Shown piece by piece: positions 1 through 5,954 of a DNA stretch of 5,954 nucleotides. Location of the stretch: NCBI GenBank assembly GCA_937922175.1, contig CAKZUU010000438.1, positions 1-5,954 of the forward strand, in the 5' to 3' direction. How positions within the stretch are numbered: position 1 is the stretch's first letter; every line of letters begins with the position of its first letter. The stretch is from an uncultured Gemmataceae bacterium (GTDB lineage: Bacteria > Planctomycetota > Planctomycetia > Gemmatales > Gemmataceae). A program made the position numbers and the translations under genes. A model generated the notes under the pieces. It saw only the letters and a list, made by a program, of their open reading frames with translations, did not search any database and was not told the DNA's origin.

Positions 1-18
1 ACGATTCCATCGCTTGAC

Positions 19-22
19 GGAG
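19..22 (+). promoter_or_regulatory. Ribosome binding site deciding the oxidoreductase start
   Basis: GGAG lies 8 bases upstream of the ATG at 31 and only 2 bases upstream of the ATG at 25. Normal Shine-Dalgarno spacing therefore favours 31. The two starts differ by only two residues, and the Tat motif is intact with either. Confidence 0.55.
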
Positions 23-30
23 ATATGGGT

Positions 31-1563
31 ATGTCCGAGCATCCCGATCGTCGTGATTTTCTGAAATCGACCACAGCCACCGCGAGCGCCTTGGCCCTGT
101 CGGCGGCGAGTTACCAAAAGGTGTATGGTTCCAATGGTAAACTGCGGATCGGGTTTCTTGGCGTCGGCGGCCGCTGCCAGCAGCACATCGACGTCATTCT
201 GGAGATGCAGAAACAAGGCAAGGGCGTGACTCCGGTGGCCGTGTGCGATGTTTGGGACGGCGACCCGGAATTAGGTAGCCGCAAAGGGCGGGGGCTGTAT
301 CCGTCGGCGAAGCGTTGCGGCATCGACATCAACGACACCAAACACGTCTCGAAAGATTACCGAGTCATCCTCGATCAATCGGATGTGGACGTGATTTGTA
401 TTGCGACGCCCGACCATTGGCATGCGCGAATGGCGATCGACGCCATGGAATCGGGCAAGGATGTGTACCTGGAAAAGCCGATGACGCGGACCATTGCCGA
501 GGCTCACGCTGTCGTCGATGTGGCGAAGAAGCACAACCGCGTTGTGACGATCGGCGTGCAGTCGATGGCCGACCCGGTCTGGCGCGAGGCCTACGAGTAC
601 ATCCGCGCGGGCAAGCTCGGCCATGTGATGCAAGGGCAAACCAGTTATTACCGCAATTACATCGGTGGGCAATGGCGGTATTACCCCCTGAAAAAAGAGA
701 TGTCGCCCAAAACGATCGATTGGGACATGTTCTTGGGATACAAGTTCGAGTGTGCCGGTGAACGTCTTGGACCCACACCGCAGGAGCAACCCTTCGATCG
801 GGCCGTTTGGGCTCAATGGCGCTGCTATTGGCCTTTCGGTGGCGGCATGTTCACCGACCTGTTTGTGCATCAAACAACCCACTTGATTGCCGCCATGGGT
901 GTTCGATATCCAGCTCGGGTGGTCGGTGCCGGAGGTATCTATCTGGAATACGACGGTCGCGATGTGCCGGATGTCGCCACGGTGGTCGCCGATTATGACG
1001 AAGGCTGCCAATTGATCGTCTCGGCAACGATGTGCAATGACACGCAACTGGGAGAGATGATCCGCGGCCGACTCGGCACCCTCAAATTCATGGGCGGGGG
1101 AGACTACATCAAGGGGTTCGAGGTCTACGGTCAGGACATCGCCGGCGGACCGGCCAAACCGAAAGACGGTTTCGCCAAGCCTCTCCATATCGTCGAGACG
1201 AACAAGACGGGGAATGCCACCTACGATCTGTGGGCGGATTTCCTCAATTGCGTCCGTGAACGCAAGCGGGAAACCCTCAGCCCGCCCGAGCTGGGGGCTG
1301 CTGCCTTCACCACCGTCAACATGGGTGTGCAGAGCTACCGCTATGGTAAAGTTCTCATGTGGGACAAAGAGCAACGACGGCCCCGCGAGGCGGATGGCCG
1401 TTGGGCCGCCCAATGGGAACAACGCTCGAAGAAACGCGGCAAGCCGAATCAGATTATCGGTTGGCAGGGCGGTGACTCCGGCAGCGTTGTGATCCCTCCC
1501 GACTATCAGAAACTCGAGGGTCCGTGGATCAACGGCAAAGATCCGGCGGAGTCGGCGGGTTGA
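31..1563 (+). CDS. Tat-exported Gfo/Idh/MocA family oxidoreductase
   Basis: This encodes a 510-residue NAD(P)-dependent oxidoreductase of the Gfo/Idh/MocA family, probably acting on a sugar or sugar derivative outside the cytoplasm; the substrate cannot be read from sequence. Residues 7-12 (RRDFLK) followed by an Ala/Ser/Leu-rich stretch form a twin-arginine signal, so the protein is likely exported folded with its cofactor. The Rossmann fold begins at residue 39 with the dinucleotide loop GFLGVGGR (41-48). ATPDHWHA (125-132) and the family hallmark EKP (148-150) follow; Lys149 is the usual catalytic or cofactor-contacting lysine. GGGMFTDLFVH (270-280) gives the D-x-x-x-H pair seen in the C-terminal substrate domain. 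The length exceeds the ~350-400 typical of cytoplasmic members because of the signal and a C-terminal extension. The start at 31 is preferred over the in-frame ATG at 25 because GGAG at 19-22 is 8 bases from ATG 31 but only 2 from ATG 25. The frame has no upstream stop inside the window, so an earlier start cannot be formally excluded. Confidence 0.93.
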   Translation: MSEHPDRRDFLKSTTATASALALSAASYQKVYGSNGKLRIGFLGVGGRCQQHIDVILEMQKQGKGVTPVAVCDVWDGDPELGSRKGRGLYPSAKRCGIDINDTKHVSKDYRVILDQSDVDVICIATPDHWHARMAIDAMESGKDVYLEKPMTRTIAEAHAVVDVAKKHNRVVTIGVQSMADPVWREAYEYIRAGKLGHVMQGQTSYYRNYIGGQWRYYPLKKEMSPKTIDWDMFLGYKFECAGERLGPTPQEQPFDRAVWAQWRCYWPFGGGMFTDLFVHQTTHLIAAMGVRYPARVVGAGGIYLEYDGRDVPDVATVVADYDEGCQLIVSATMCNDTQLGEMIRGRLGTLKFMGGGDYIKGFEVYGQDIAGGPAKPKDGFAKPLHIVETNKTGNATYDLWADFLNCVRERKRETLSPPELGAAAFTTVNMGVQSYRYGKVLMWDKEQRRPREADGRWAAQWEQRSKKRGKPNQIIGWQGGDSGSVVIPPDYQKLEGPWINGKDPAESAG

Positions 1564-1590
1564 GCAATCCTCCTTCGACTTGATGAAGAT

Positions 1591-1635
1591 GATGGCCGAC
1601 GTGGGGGGCATCTCGCGTCGGCCGTCCCGCTTTTT
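1591..1635 (+). terminator. Rho-independent terminator after the oxidoreductase
   Basis: The arms at 1591-1606 and 1611-1626 can pair with a 4-base GGCA loop. The core is the perfect 8-bp GGCCGACG/CGTCGGCC (1594-1601 with 1616-1623). It is extended outward by G-C, A-T and one G-T pair, and inward by alternating G-C and G-T pairs. TTTTT follows at 1631-1635, four bases after the stem. It begins 28 bases after the oxidoreductase stop and about 90 bases before the pyruvate kinase ATG, so it should end the first transcript and insulate the second gene. The short T tract and 4-base offset make its strength uncertain. Confidence 0.72.
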
Positions 1636-1723
1636 GTGACCACCAATTTCCGTCGTGCGAAGTCGTCGTTTGTTGCCCCAGGTCATAACTTGGCAATACC
1701 TCTCCGCCGTTTCGGATGAGCAG

Positions 1724-3157
1724 ATGGAGCGCCGCACTCGCATCGTTGCCACTCTTGGACCAGCAACGGATCCACCTCATGTCCTGGAGGCGTTGGTGCG
1801 TCTGGGACTCGATGCCGCACGGATCAATTTTTCTCACGGCGATGCCTCTGAACACATGCGTCGGATCGCCGCCGTGCGTGATGCGTCTCGACGTTTGGGC
1901 CGAGTCGTCGCTATCCTCGCCGATCTCCCCGGGCCCAAACTTCGTGTGCTGCTGCCCCAGCCCATCCCGCTGATGGCTGGTCAAGACATCTCGTTTGGGA
2001 CACGTCCGGGCGCTGACGCCGAGGTCGCCGTCACGGAACCGGAGTGTATCGACGAGACTCAGCCGGGGCAGCGAATCCTGCTCGATGATGGGAAAATGCA
2101 ACTCATCGCCTTGCGACGTGATGGCGACCGGCTGGTGGCTCGAGTGATCGTCGGCGGAACGTTGAAGCCAAACAAAGGAATCAATCTCCCGGACACGTCA
2201 TTGACGATCCCCGCCCTGACCGAGCGAGATCGGCGGGCCCTTAACATCGCCGCTCAATGCGATGTCGAATGGCTGGCACTGTCGTTCGTTCGTCATGAGA
2301 GCGCCGCGGACGAGGTTCGCCGAGTCGCGGCTCGATTCGGCTTGCAGGCTCCGATCATCGCCAAGATCGAGCGTCCCGAGGCGGTGAAACGAATGCGAGA
2401 GATCATCCATGCATTTGACGGAGTAATGGTGGCTCGAGGCGACCTTGGAGTGGAGATTCCTCTCGAGAGAGTCCCGACGGTGCAGAAGCAAGTGATCCGG
2501 ATGGCTCGTCAGGCCGGAAAACCCGTGATCACCGCGACCGACATGCTGGACTCGATGCGGGAGAATCCTCGCCCCACGCGGGCCGAAGCCAGCGATGTCG
2601 CCAATGCCATCTACGATGGGACCGATGCACTGATGCTCTCCGGCGAAACGGCCGTCGGAAACTACCCCGTGGAGGCACTCACCTGCATGGATCAGATTGC
2701 CCGCGAGGTGGATCCGCAAGTGGCCGACGACCGCCGGTACGATTTGGATGTGTCCGATGGGACGGCGGACGATCAGATGACCCACTTGGCATTTTCCCTG
2801 GCACGGTCGCTTCGAGCGCACGCGATTATTACCCCGACAATTTCCGGCCGCTCGGCGCGCTTAATTGCCCGGTATCGACCGAGGTCGGCGATTGTCGCTC
2901 CCGCCGCGACGGAGCGAGTCATGCGTCAATTGGCGATTGTTTGGGGCGTGACGCCGGTGCTGATGGAATCACCTTTACCGGTCGGTGCGGATCGACTTGA
3001 AACTGCGGTGCGCTCTGCTTTTCGACGCGGTGCCGTGCAAACCGGTCACACCGCCGTCGTCCTCGCGGGTCATCCCAATGAGGGTGGCCCTCATATTCCG
3101 ACCCTACGGCTGGTGCGGGTTGGATTGGGTGGATCGTCGGGCGATCCCGTGTCGTAA
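1724..3157 (+). CDS. pyk: Pyruvate kinase
   Basis: Pyruvate kinase transfers phosphate from phosphoenolpyruvate to ADP, giving pyruvate and ATP in the cytoplasm at the end of glycolysis. The 477 residues match the usual bacterial length (~470-480) without the extra C-terminal PEP-utiliser domain of some members. It opens with RRTRIVATLGPA (3-14). RINFSHG (33-39) supplies the substrate/cation-site Arg33, Asn35 and Ser37. The lid (B) domain spans about 71-168. IIAKIERPEAV (211-221) holds catalytic Lys214 and the metal ligand Glu216, and GDLGVEIP (239-246) holds the metal ligand Asp240. Thr272 is the conserved barrel threonine. SGETAVG (306-312) precedes the C domain (about 350-477), which carries SGRSARLIARYRP (374-386). 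Lys72 in DLPGPKLR is the residue associated with K+-independent enzymes. ATDMLDSM (271-278) departs from the usual ATQMLESM/ATQMLDSM. The frame stays open to a GTG at 1655, but the family's N-terminus fits ATG 1724; the ribosome site there (GGATGAG, 1714-1720) is weak. Confidence 0.96.
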   Translation: MERRTRIVATLGPATDPPHVLEALVRLGLDAARINFSHGDASEHMRRIAAVRDASRRLGRVVAILADLPGPKLRVLLPQPIPLMAGQDISFGTRPGADAEVAVTEPECIDETQPGQRILLDDGKMQLIALRRDGDRLVARVIVGGTLKPNKGINLPDTSLTIPALTERDRRALNIAAQCDVEWLALSFVRHESAADEVRRVAARFGLQAPIIAKIERPEAVKRMREIIHAFDGVMVARGDLGVEIPLERVPTVQKQVIRMARQAGKPVITATDMLDSMRENPRPTRAEASDVANAIYDGTDALMLSGETAVGNYPVEALTCMDQIAREVDPQVADDRRYDLDVSDGTADDQMTHLAFSLARSLRAHAIITPTISGRSARLIARYRPRSAIVAPAATERVMRQLAIVWGVTPVLMESPLPVGADRLETAVRSAFRRGAVQTGHTAVVLAGHPNEGGPHIPTLRLVRVGLGGSSGDPVS

Positions 3158-3442
3158 CTCAGCTCGCGCCCGCGGGATTGATCCCAACGGAACTTTCCGC
3201 TCCGATCATTCTGCCCATTGCGAAATCCGCGCCGATGGCGATAGCTTCGCGGAGAATTCCGAAATCGCTTGGTTCGCGCTTTATTCGGCGAGCGTGTCGC
3301 GCCTCCTCTTTGACTTTCGCCGCTTTCGCTACGAGGCTTCCTTGCGTACCTCCGATTTGACGTGTGTTCGACAGGAAACGAACAGACGTTCGCATGCGCG
3401 CGACCCCCGCCGGAGGCAACCCCCACTTCGAGGAGCAACGGG
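3158..3442. other. Intergenic gap with no supported gene
   Basis: These 285 bases lie between the pyruvate kinase stop and the large surface-protein gene. Short open frames occur on both strands, but none resembles a protein family I recognise or has a convincing ribosome site. I found no clear sigma-70-type promoter; TTTGAC at 3309-3314 and 3356-3361 lacks a matching -10 box. A promoter for the downstream gene is expected here but was not identified. Confidence 0.5.
3430..3435 (+). promoter_or_regulatory. Ribosome binding site for the large surface protein
   Basis: GAGGAG sits 7 bases upstream of the ATG at 3443, close to ideal Shine-Dalgarno spacing. It decides the start, because the frame stays open upstream to a TGA at 3311-3313 and includes a possible GTG at 3362. 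The motif-bearing N-terminus beginning MGPRRGSESFRLQCEPLE also fits a start at 3443. Confidence 0.7.
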
Positions 3443-5954
3443 ATGGGTCCACGTCGAGGAAGCGAGTCCTTTCGTCTGCAATGCGAACCACTTGAATCAC
3501 GTGACACCCCCGCCCATCTCGTCTGGCTCGAGCATTCGTTTGACGATACCCCTTCCGGATTGCTCCCGACCGATTGGCAACAATGGAACAGCCGCGGTAC
3601 AGGTCAGTTCGAGGTCTCCACCGCCGCCGCCTGGAACGGTGACCGCAGCCTCAGCAGCCGCAACTCCATGCCGCAGACCAGTCGTGCCTGGATCAATGAA
3701 GTCTTCCCCGCGGACTTTGGCATCGCGGCGAATTTCTATCTCAACTCGCCGCAGCCGATGCACCTGTTCGCTCGCGGCAGCAACCTCGACGGATTCCTTC
3801 CCACCTATTACGCCGCGTCGCTGACCCGTGGATTACGTTTGGAGTTGCTCCGTGTCGTGAATGGTCATTCCCGAACCTTGGCCGTTGTTCAGTCCAACGG
3901 GAATCTGAATAATCTCTGGGTCCGAATGGCATTAAAGCCCATCGGCTCGCAGATCGCGGTGGAGGTCGTCCGAAATGACACCGGTCAATATTTGAATGCT
4001 CAAGGCACCTGGCAAACCGCCGAAACCGCGGCCATCCTGATTCAGGACGACGCCATCACCAACGGCGGCTTCCTCGGCGTGAGTCGACCTGACCGCAACG
4101 GTGGTACCATTTTCGTCGATCAGGTGCAAGTCCTGGCGCCGGAAGCCCGAGAAAACTTCGACACAATCCCTACCAACTCGCTGCCACGCGGCTGGGCCGA
4201 ATGGACGACCCATCCTCAAGCCGCCTTTCGTACCAGTTCCGCAACTTTCTTCAGCCCGGGACAATCTCTCGCTTCAAACTCGAGGACGAGCAACGCGACG
4301 GCTCGTGTCTGGCTTGCCACCGCGACTCCTCGCAATGTGCAGGCCGCCGTGTCTGTCCCCCTCGATAGTGCGATCCCGCTTCGCCTGTTTGTGCGCGGAT
4401 CCGACCTCGACTCGGCTCAACCGACTTATTACGCCCTCACCATCAACCGGGGCGTGGAGCTCTCCATCATCCGCAGCGAAAAAGGCGTCACCACCGACTT
4501 GGCGAAGCTTCGCTCCACCTCCTATGTCTCCAATCTCTGGGTTCGCGTCTCCCTGAGTATAATGAATGACCGCTTGCATGCCGTTGTCTACCGCCTCGAC
4601 ACCGGCCAATTTCTCCGTCCCGATGGACTTTGGCAGACCGGATTCATTCGCGCTCTGAGTGTCCAGGATTCGCGGATCGGGGGCGCCGGTTTCATCGGCA
4701 TCGAGCGCCCCGCCCTCTATGCCGGTACGGCGAGTCTCGATGACTTTGAAATGTCCACTGCCGACGGCGACGTCACTCCCCCCGTGGTCCAGATCGATTC
4801 GCCCATCTCGGGAACGACGATCAGCGGCCAGGTCCTTGTTCGGACATCCGCCGGCGATTCCGGCGCCATCGATCGAATGGAGTTCTGGATCCAAGGCCAA
4901 CTGCGGCAAACGACAACTCAGAACCCCGCCGAGTGGCTTCTCGACTCGACCACTTTGCAAAATGGCCGACAAACAATTCTCGTCAAAGCCTACGACCTCG
5001 CTGGAAACGTCGGACAAGCCGAGACCGACGTCATCGTCAGCAATAATTCGGTGCCCCCGCCGATCATCCCACGGCATTATCCTCATATCCGCGTCGCCAT
5101 GCTCGCCTATTCCGGAACACCCTTTACCGAGTACGAGCAGCGTTTGCTACGAGAGAGTGTCGACCTTGTCATCCCTCATCCGCAATATCTCAAACTCATC
5201 GAAGACAAAGCTCCGAACACGCCCCAACTGTTATACACGAACGTCTCAAATATCTATGGTTCGCTGCTCCTGGATTGGCTCGCATACGCCGATGCTCGGG
5301 GCTACGATCGAGAAGCCGCTTTCTATCATGCCGCGCACCCCCTTCCCTGGAGCGGTGCCAGCCCAGCCTCGATGCCCGTGACCTGGTTCTGGGCCGTTCT
5401 CCGCGGCAGCGACTTGAACCGACTCACAGACCTGACAGGTGCCTCACGAAACGCGGCCGTTGGCGATGTCCCATTTGGGACTCTCGGCGAGTCCGTTTTT
5501 TTCGGGTATCCCGAGCGATTCCGCGAGATGAATTTCAACCTTTTTCTTGGGCGATCCAATGGGTGGTCGGGCATCTTCGAATATGTCTCGAAAGTTGATT
5601 CTTTGGGTCGCCCCACCGAGTGGAAGCCTCTCACCCTGAAAATTGACACAACGAGCCAACTTTCTCGCTCCGGCCGAATTGAGTTTGATCCGCCCCGTGA
5701 ATGGAAGCCAGCGAAGTTAGGCAACGGTCCCTCACTCTTTTATATTCGCGTTCGTACCGTCACTGGTGGGAATCCGCCTGTGGGGACTTCGATCCTGGGT
5801 CGCAACTATTCTCAATCCAACGGCGCCCCGTCTCCTAAAGGTATGATCCCAGTTTTTGACACGGCCGCCGACACTAATCGCGATGGCTACCTCGATGATG
5901 CTGAATACGCTCGTCGTGCTCCGGGCAAAGATGCTCGATTCCTCTATGAGAGTC
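3443..5954 (+). CDS. Large modular secreted/surface protein, probable glycoside-hydrolase-like (3' end outside window)
   Basis: An uninterrupted frame of 837 codons plus one base runs off the right edge, so the C-terminus is missing. Basic residues followed by EPLESRDTPA (15-24) replace an ordinary signal peptide and resemble the N-terminal motif of planctomycete extracellular proteins. Residues 33-231 and 239-437 are two divergent copies of a beta-rich module sharing RGSxLD, PTYYA, LWVR, DTGQ and WQT; a lectin-like jelly roll is my guess. Residues 443-533 look like a bacterial Ig-like domain (TPPVVQIDSPISG near the start, VKAYDLAGNVGQAE near the end). From 549 a strand-helix-strand pattern (IRVAMLAYSG, then SVDLVIPHP, then QLLYTNVSNIYG) resembles the start of a TIM barrel. 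A beta-rich insertion (about 696-790) follows, then an EF-hand loop DTNRDGYLDDAE (810-821). Such architecture suggests a secreted carbohydrate-active protein, but no catalytic residue can be assigned. Reading frame and truncation are certain; function is inference. The start at ATG 3443 is set by GAGGAG seven bases upstream. Confidence 0.88.
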   Translation, partial: MGPRRGSESFRLQCEPLESRDTPAHLVWLEHSFDDTPSGLLPTDWQQWNSRGTGQFEVSTAAAWNGDRSLSSRNSMPQTSRAWINEVFPADFGIAANFYLNSPQPMHLFARGSNLDGFLPTYYAASLTRGLRLELLRVVNGHSRTLAVVQSNGNLNNLWVRMALKPIGSQIAVEVVRNDTGQYLNAQGTWQTAETAAILIQDDAITNGGFLGVSRPDRNGGTIFVDQVQVLAPEARENFDTIPTNSLPRGWAEWTTHPQAAFRTSSATFFSPGQSLASNSRTSNATARVWLATATPRNVQAAVSVPLDSAIPLRLFVRGSDLDSAQPTYYALTINRGVELSIIRSEKGVTTDLAKLRSTSYVSNLWVRVSLSIMNDRLHAVVYRLDTGQFLRPDGLWQTGFIRALSVQDSRIGGAGFIGIERPALYAGTASLDDFEMSTADGDVTPPVVQIDSPISGTTISGQVLVRTSAGDSGAIDRMEFWIQGQLRQTTTQNPAEWLLDSTTLQNGRQTILVKAYDLAGNVGQAETDVIVSNNSVPPPIIPRHYPHIRVAMLAYSGTPFTEYEQRLLRESVDLVIPHPQYLKLIEDKAPNTPQLLYTNVSNIYGSLLLDWLAYADARGYDREAAFYHAAHPLPWSGASPASMPVTWFWAVLRGSDLNRLTDLTGASRNAAVGDVPFGTLGESVFFGYPERFREMNFNLFLGRSNGWSGIFEYVSKVDSLGRPTEWKPLTLKIDTTSQLSRSGRIEFDPPREWKPAKLGNGPSLFYIRVRTVTGGNPPVGTSILGRNYSQSNGAPSPKGMIPVFDTAADTNRDGYLDDAEYARRAPGKDARFLYES
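3539..4135 (+). repeat. Tandem protein module, copy 1 (residues 33-231 of the surface protein)
   Basis: First of two about 199-residue modules within one reading frame. Anchors shared with copy 2, in order: FD at the start; LPxxWxxW; LFARGSNLD; PTYYA; RG; NLWVRMAL; DTGQYL; GTWQT; GFLGVSRP; and a closing VDQVQV. The copies have diverged, so the repeat is clear in protein and only patchy in DNA. Confidence 0.85.
4157..4753 (+). repeat. Tandem protein module, copy 2 (residues 239-437 of the surface protein)
   Basis: Second module, offset 206 residues from copy 1. Matching anchors are FD; LPRGWAEW; LFVRGSDLD; PTYYA; RG; NLWVRVSL; DTGQFL; GLWQT; GFIGIERP; and a closing LDDFEM. Equal length and co-linear anchors indicate an internal duplication rather than two unrelated domains. 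Confidence 0.85.

Noticed and set aside
1670..1699. Possible sigma-70-like promoter for pyk (TTGTTG, 18 bases, CAATAC)
   Set aside because: The position between terminator and gene is right, but the -10 match is poor and the spacing slightly long. Not strong enough to annotate.
1655..1723. N-terminal extension of pyruvate kinase from GTG 1655
   Set aside because: The extra 23 residues do not match the family N-terminus, which begins just before RRTRIVATLGPA. The region more likely holds the pyk promoter and leader.
271..1752. 493-codon open frame on the - strand
   Set aside because: It lies antisense to the well-supported oxidoreductase, crosses its terminator and enters pyk. Its translation has no recognisable family motif. 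It is a codon-bias shadow.
3131..3185. Small inverted repeats at the end of pyk (GGATCG/CGATCC at 3131-3147 and GGGAT/ATCCC at 3174-3185)
   Set aside because: The stems are only 5-6 bp and neither is followed by a T tract. The first lies inside the coding sequence and the second has a 2-base loop. Chance is likely in G+C-rich DNA.
3178..3360. Possible 60-residue small protein in the intergenic gap
   Set aside because: No convincing ribosome site, no recognised family, and competing open frames on the opposite strand.
2985..3824. 279-codon + strand open frame spanning the pyk end, the gap and the start of the large gene
   Set aside because: It overlaps two better-supported genes in another frame, and its translation is Arg/Ser/Pro-rich without domain signature.
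4274..5086. 270-codon open frame on the - strand
   Set aside because: It is antisense to the duplicated modules and Ig-like domain of the large gene. The + frame has clear internal repeats and domain patterns; this one has none.

Overview
This window reads as a chromosomal segment of a planctomycete, most likely of the Gemmataceae/Isosphaeraceae type. Three things suggest this: a Tat-exported Gfo/Idh/MocA oxidoreductase of the kind that is heavily expanded in that phylum; a large multidomain protein whose N-terminus carries an 'EPLESRDTPA' motif typical of Gemmataceae extracellular proteins; and a moderately high G+C content. The assignment rests on sequence style only. No rRNA or other phylogenetic marker is present.

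All three genes are on the + strand. Positions 31-1563 hold a complete exported NAD(P)-dependent oxidoreductase. A strong hairpin followed by five Ts at 1591-1635 looks like a rho-independent terminator and separates it from the next gene. Positions 1724-3157 hold a complete pyruvate kinase, the last step of glycolysis. Its motifs predict a K+-independent enzyme, and one strongly conserved active-site-region Gln is replaced by Asp. A 285-base gap (3158-3442) holds no gene I can support. From 3443 to the right edge runs a single open frame of at least 837 codons that leaves the window. It encodes a modular secreted or surface protein: N-terminal planctomycete motif, two divergent ~200-residue tandem beta-rich modules, an Ig-like domain, and the start of a probable TIM-barrel (glycoside-hydrolase-like) domain with an inserted beta-rich segment and a perfect 12-residue EF-hand loop.

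The three genes do not form an obvious pathway. The oxidoreductase and the large protein may both act on carbohydrates outside the cytoplasm, and pyruvate kinase is central metabolism. The terminator argues that the first two are separate transcription units. I saw no tRNA, rRNA, CRISPR array, insertion sequence or phage feature. The most interesting item is the truncated large gene, whose catalytic half is of unproven function.
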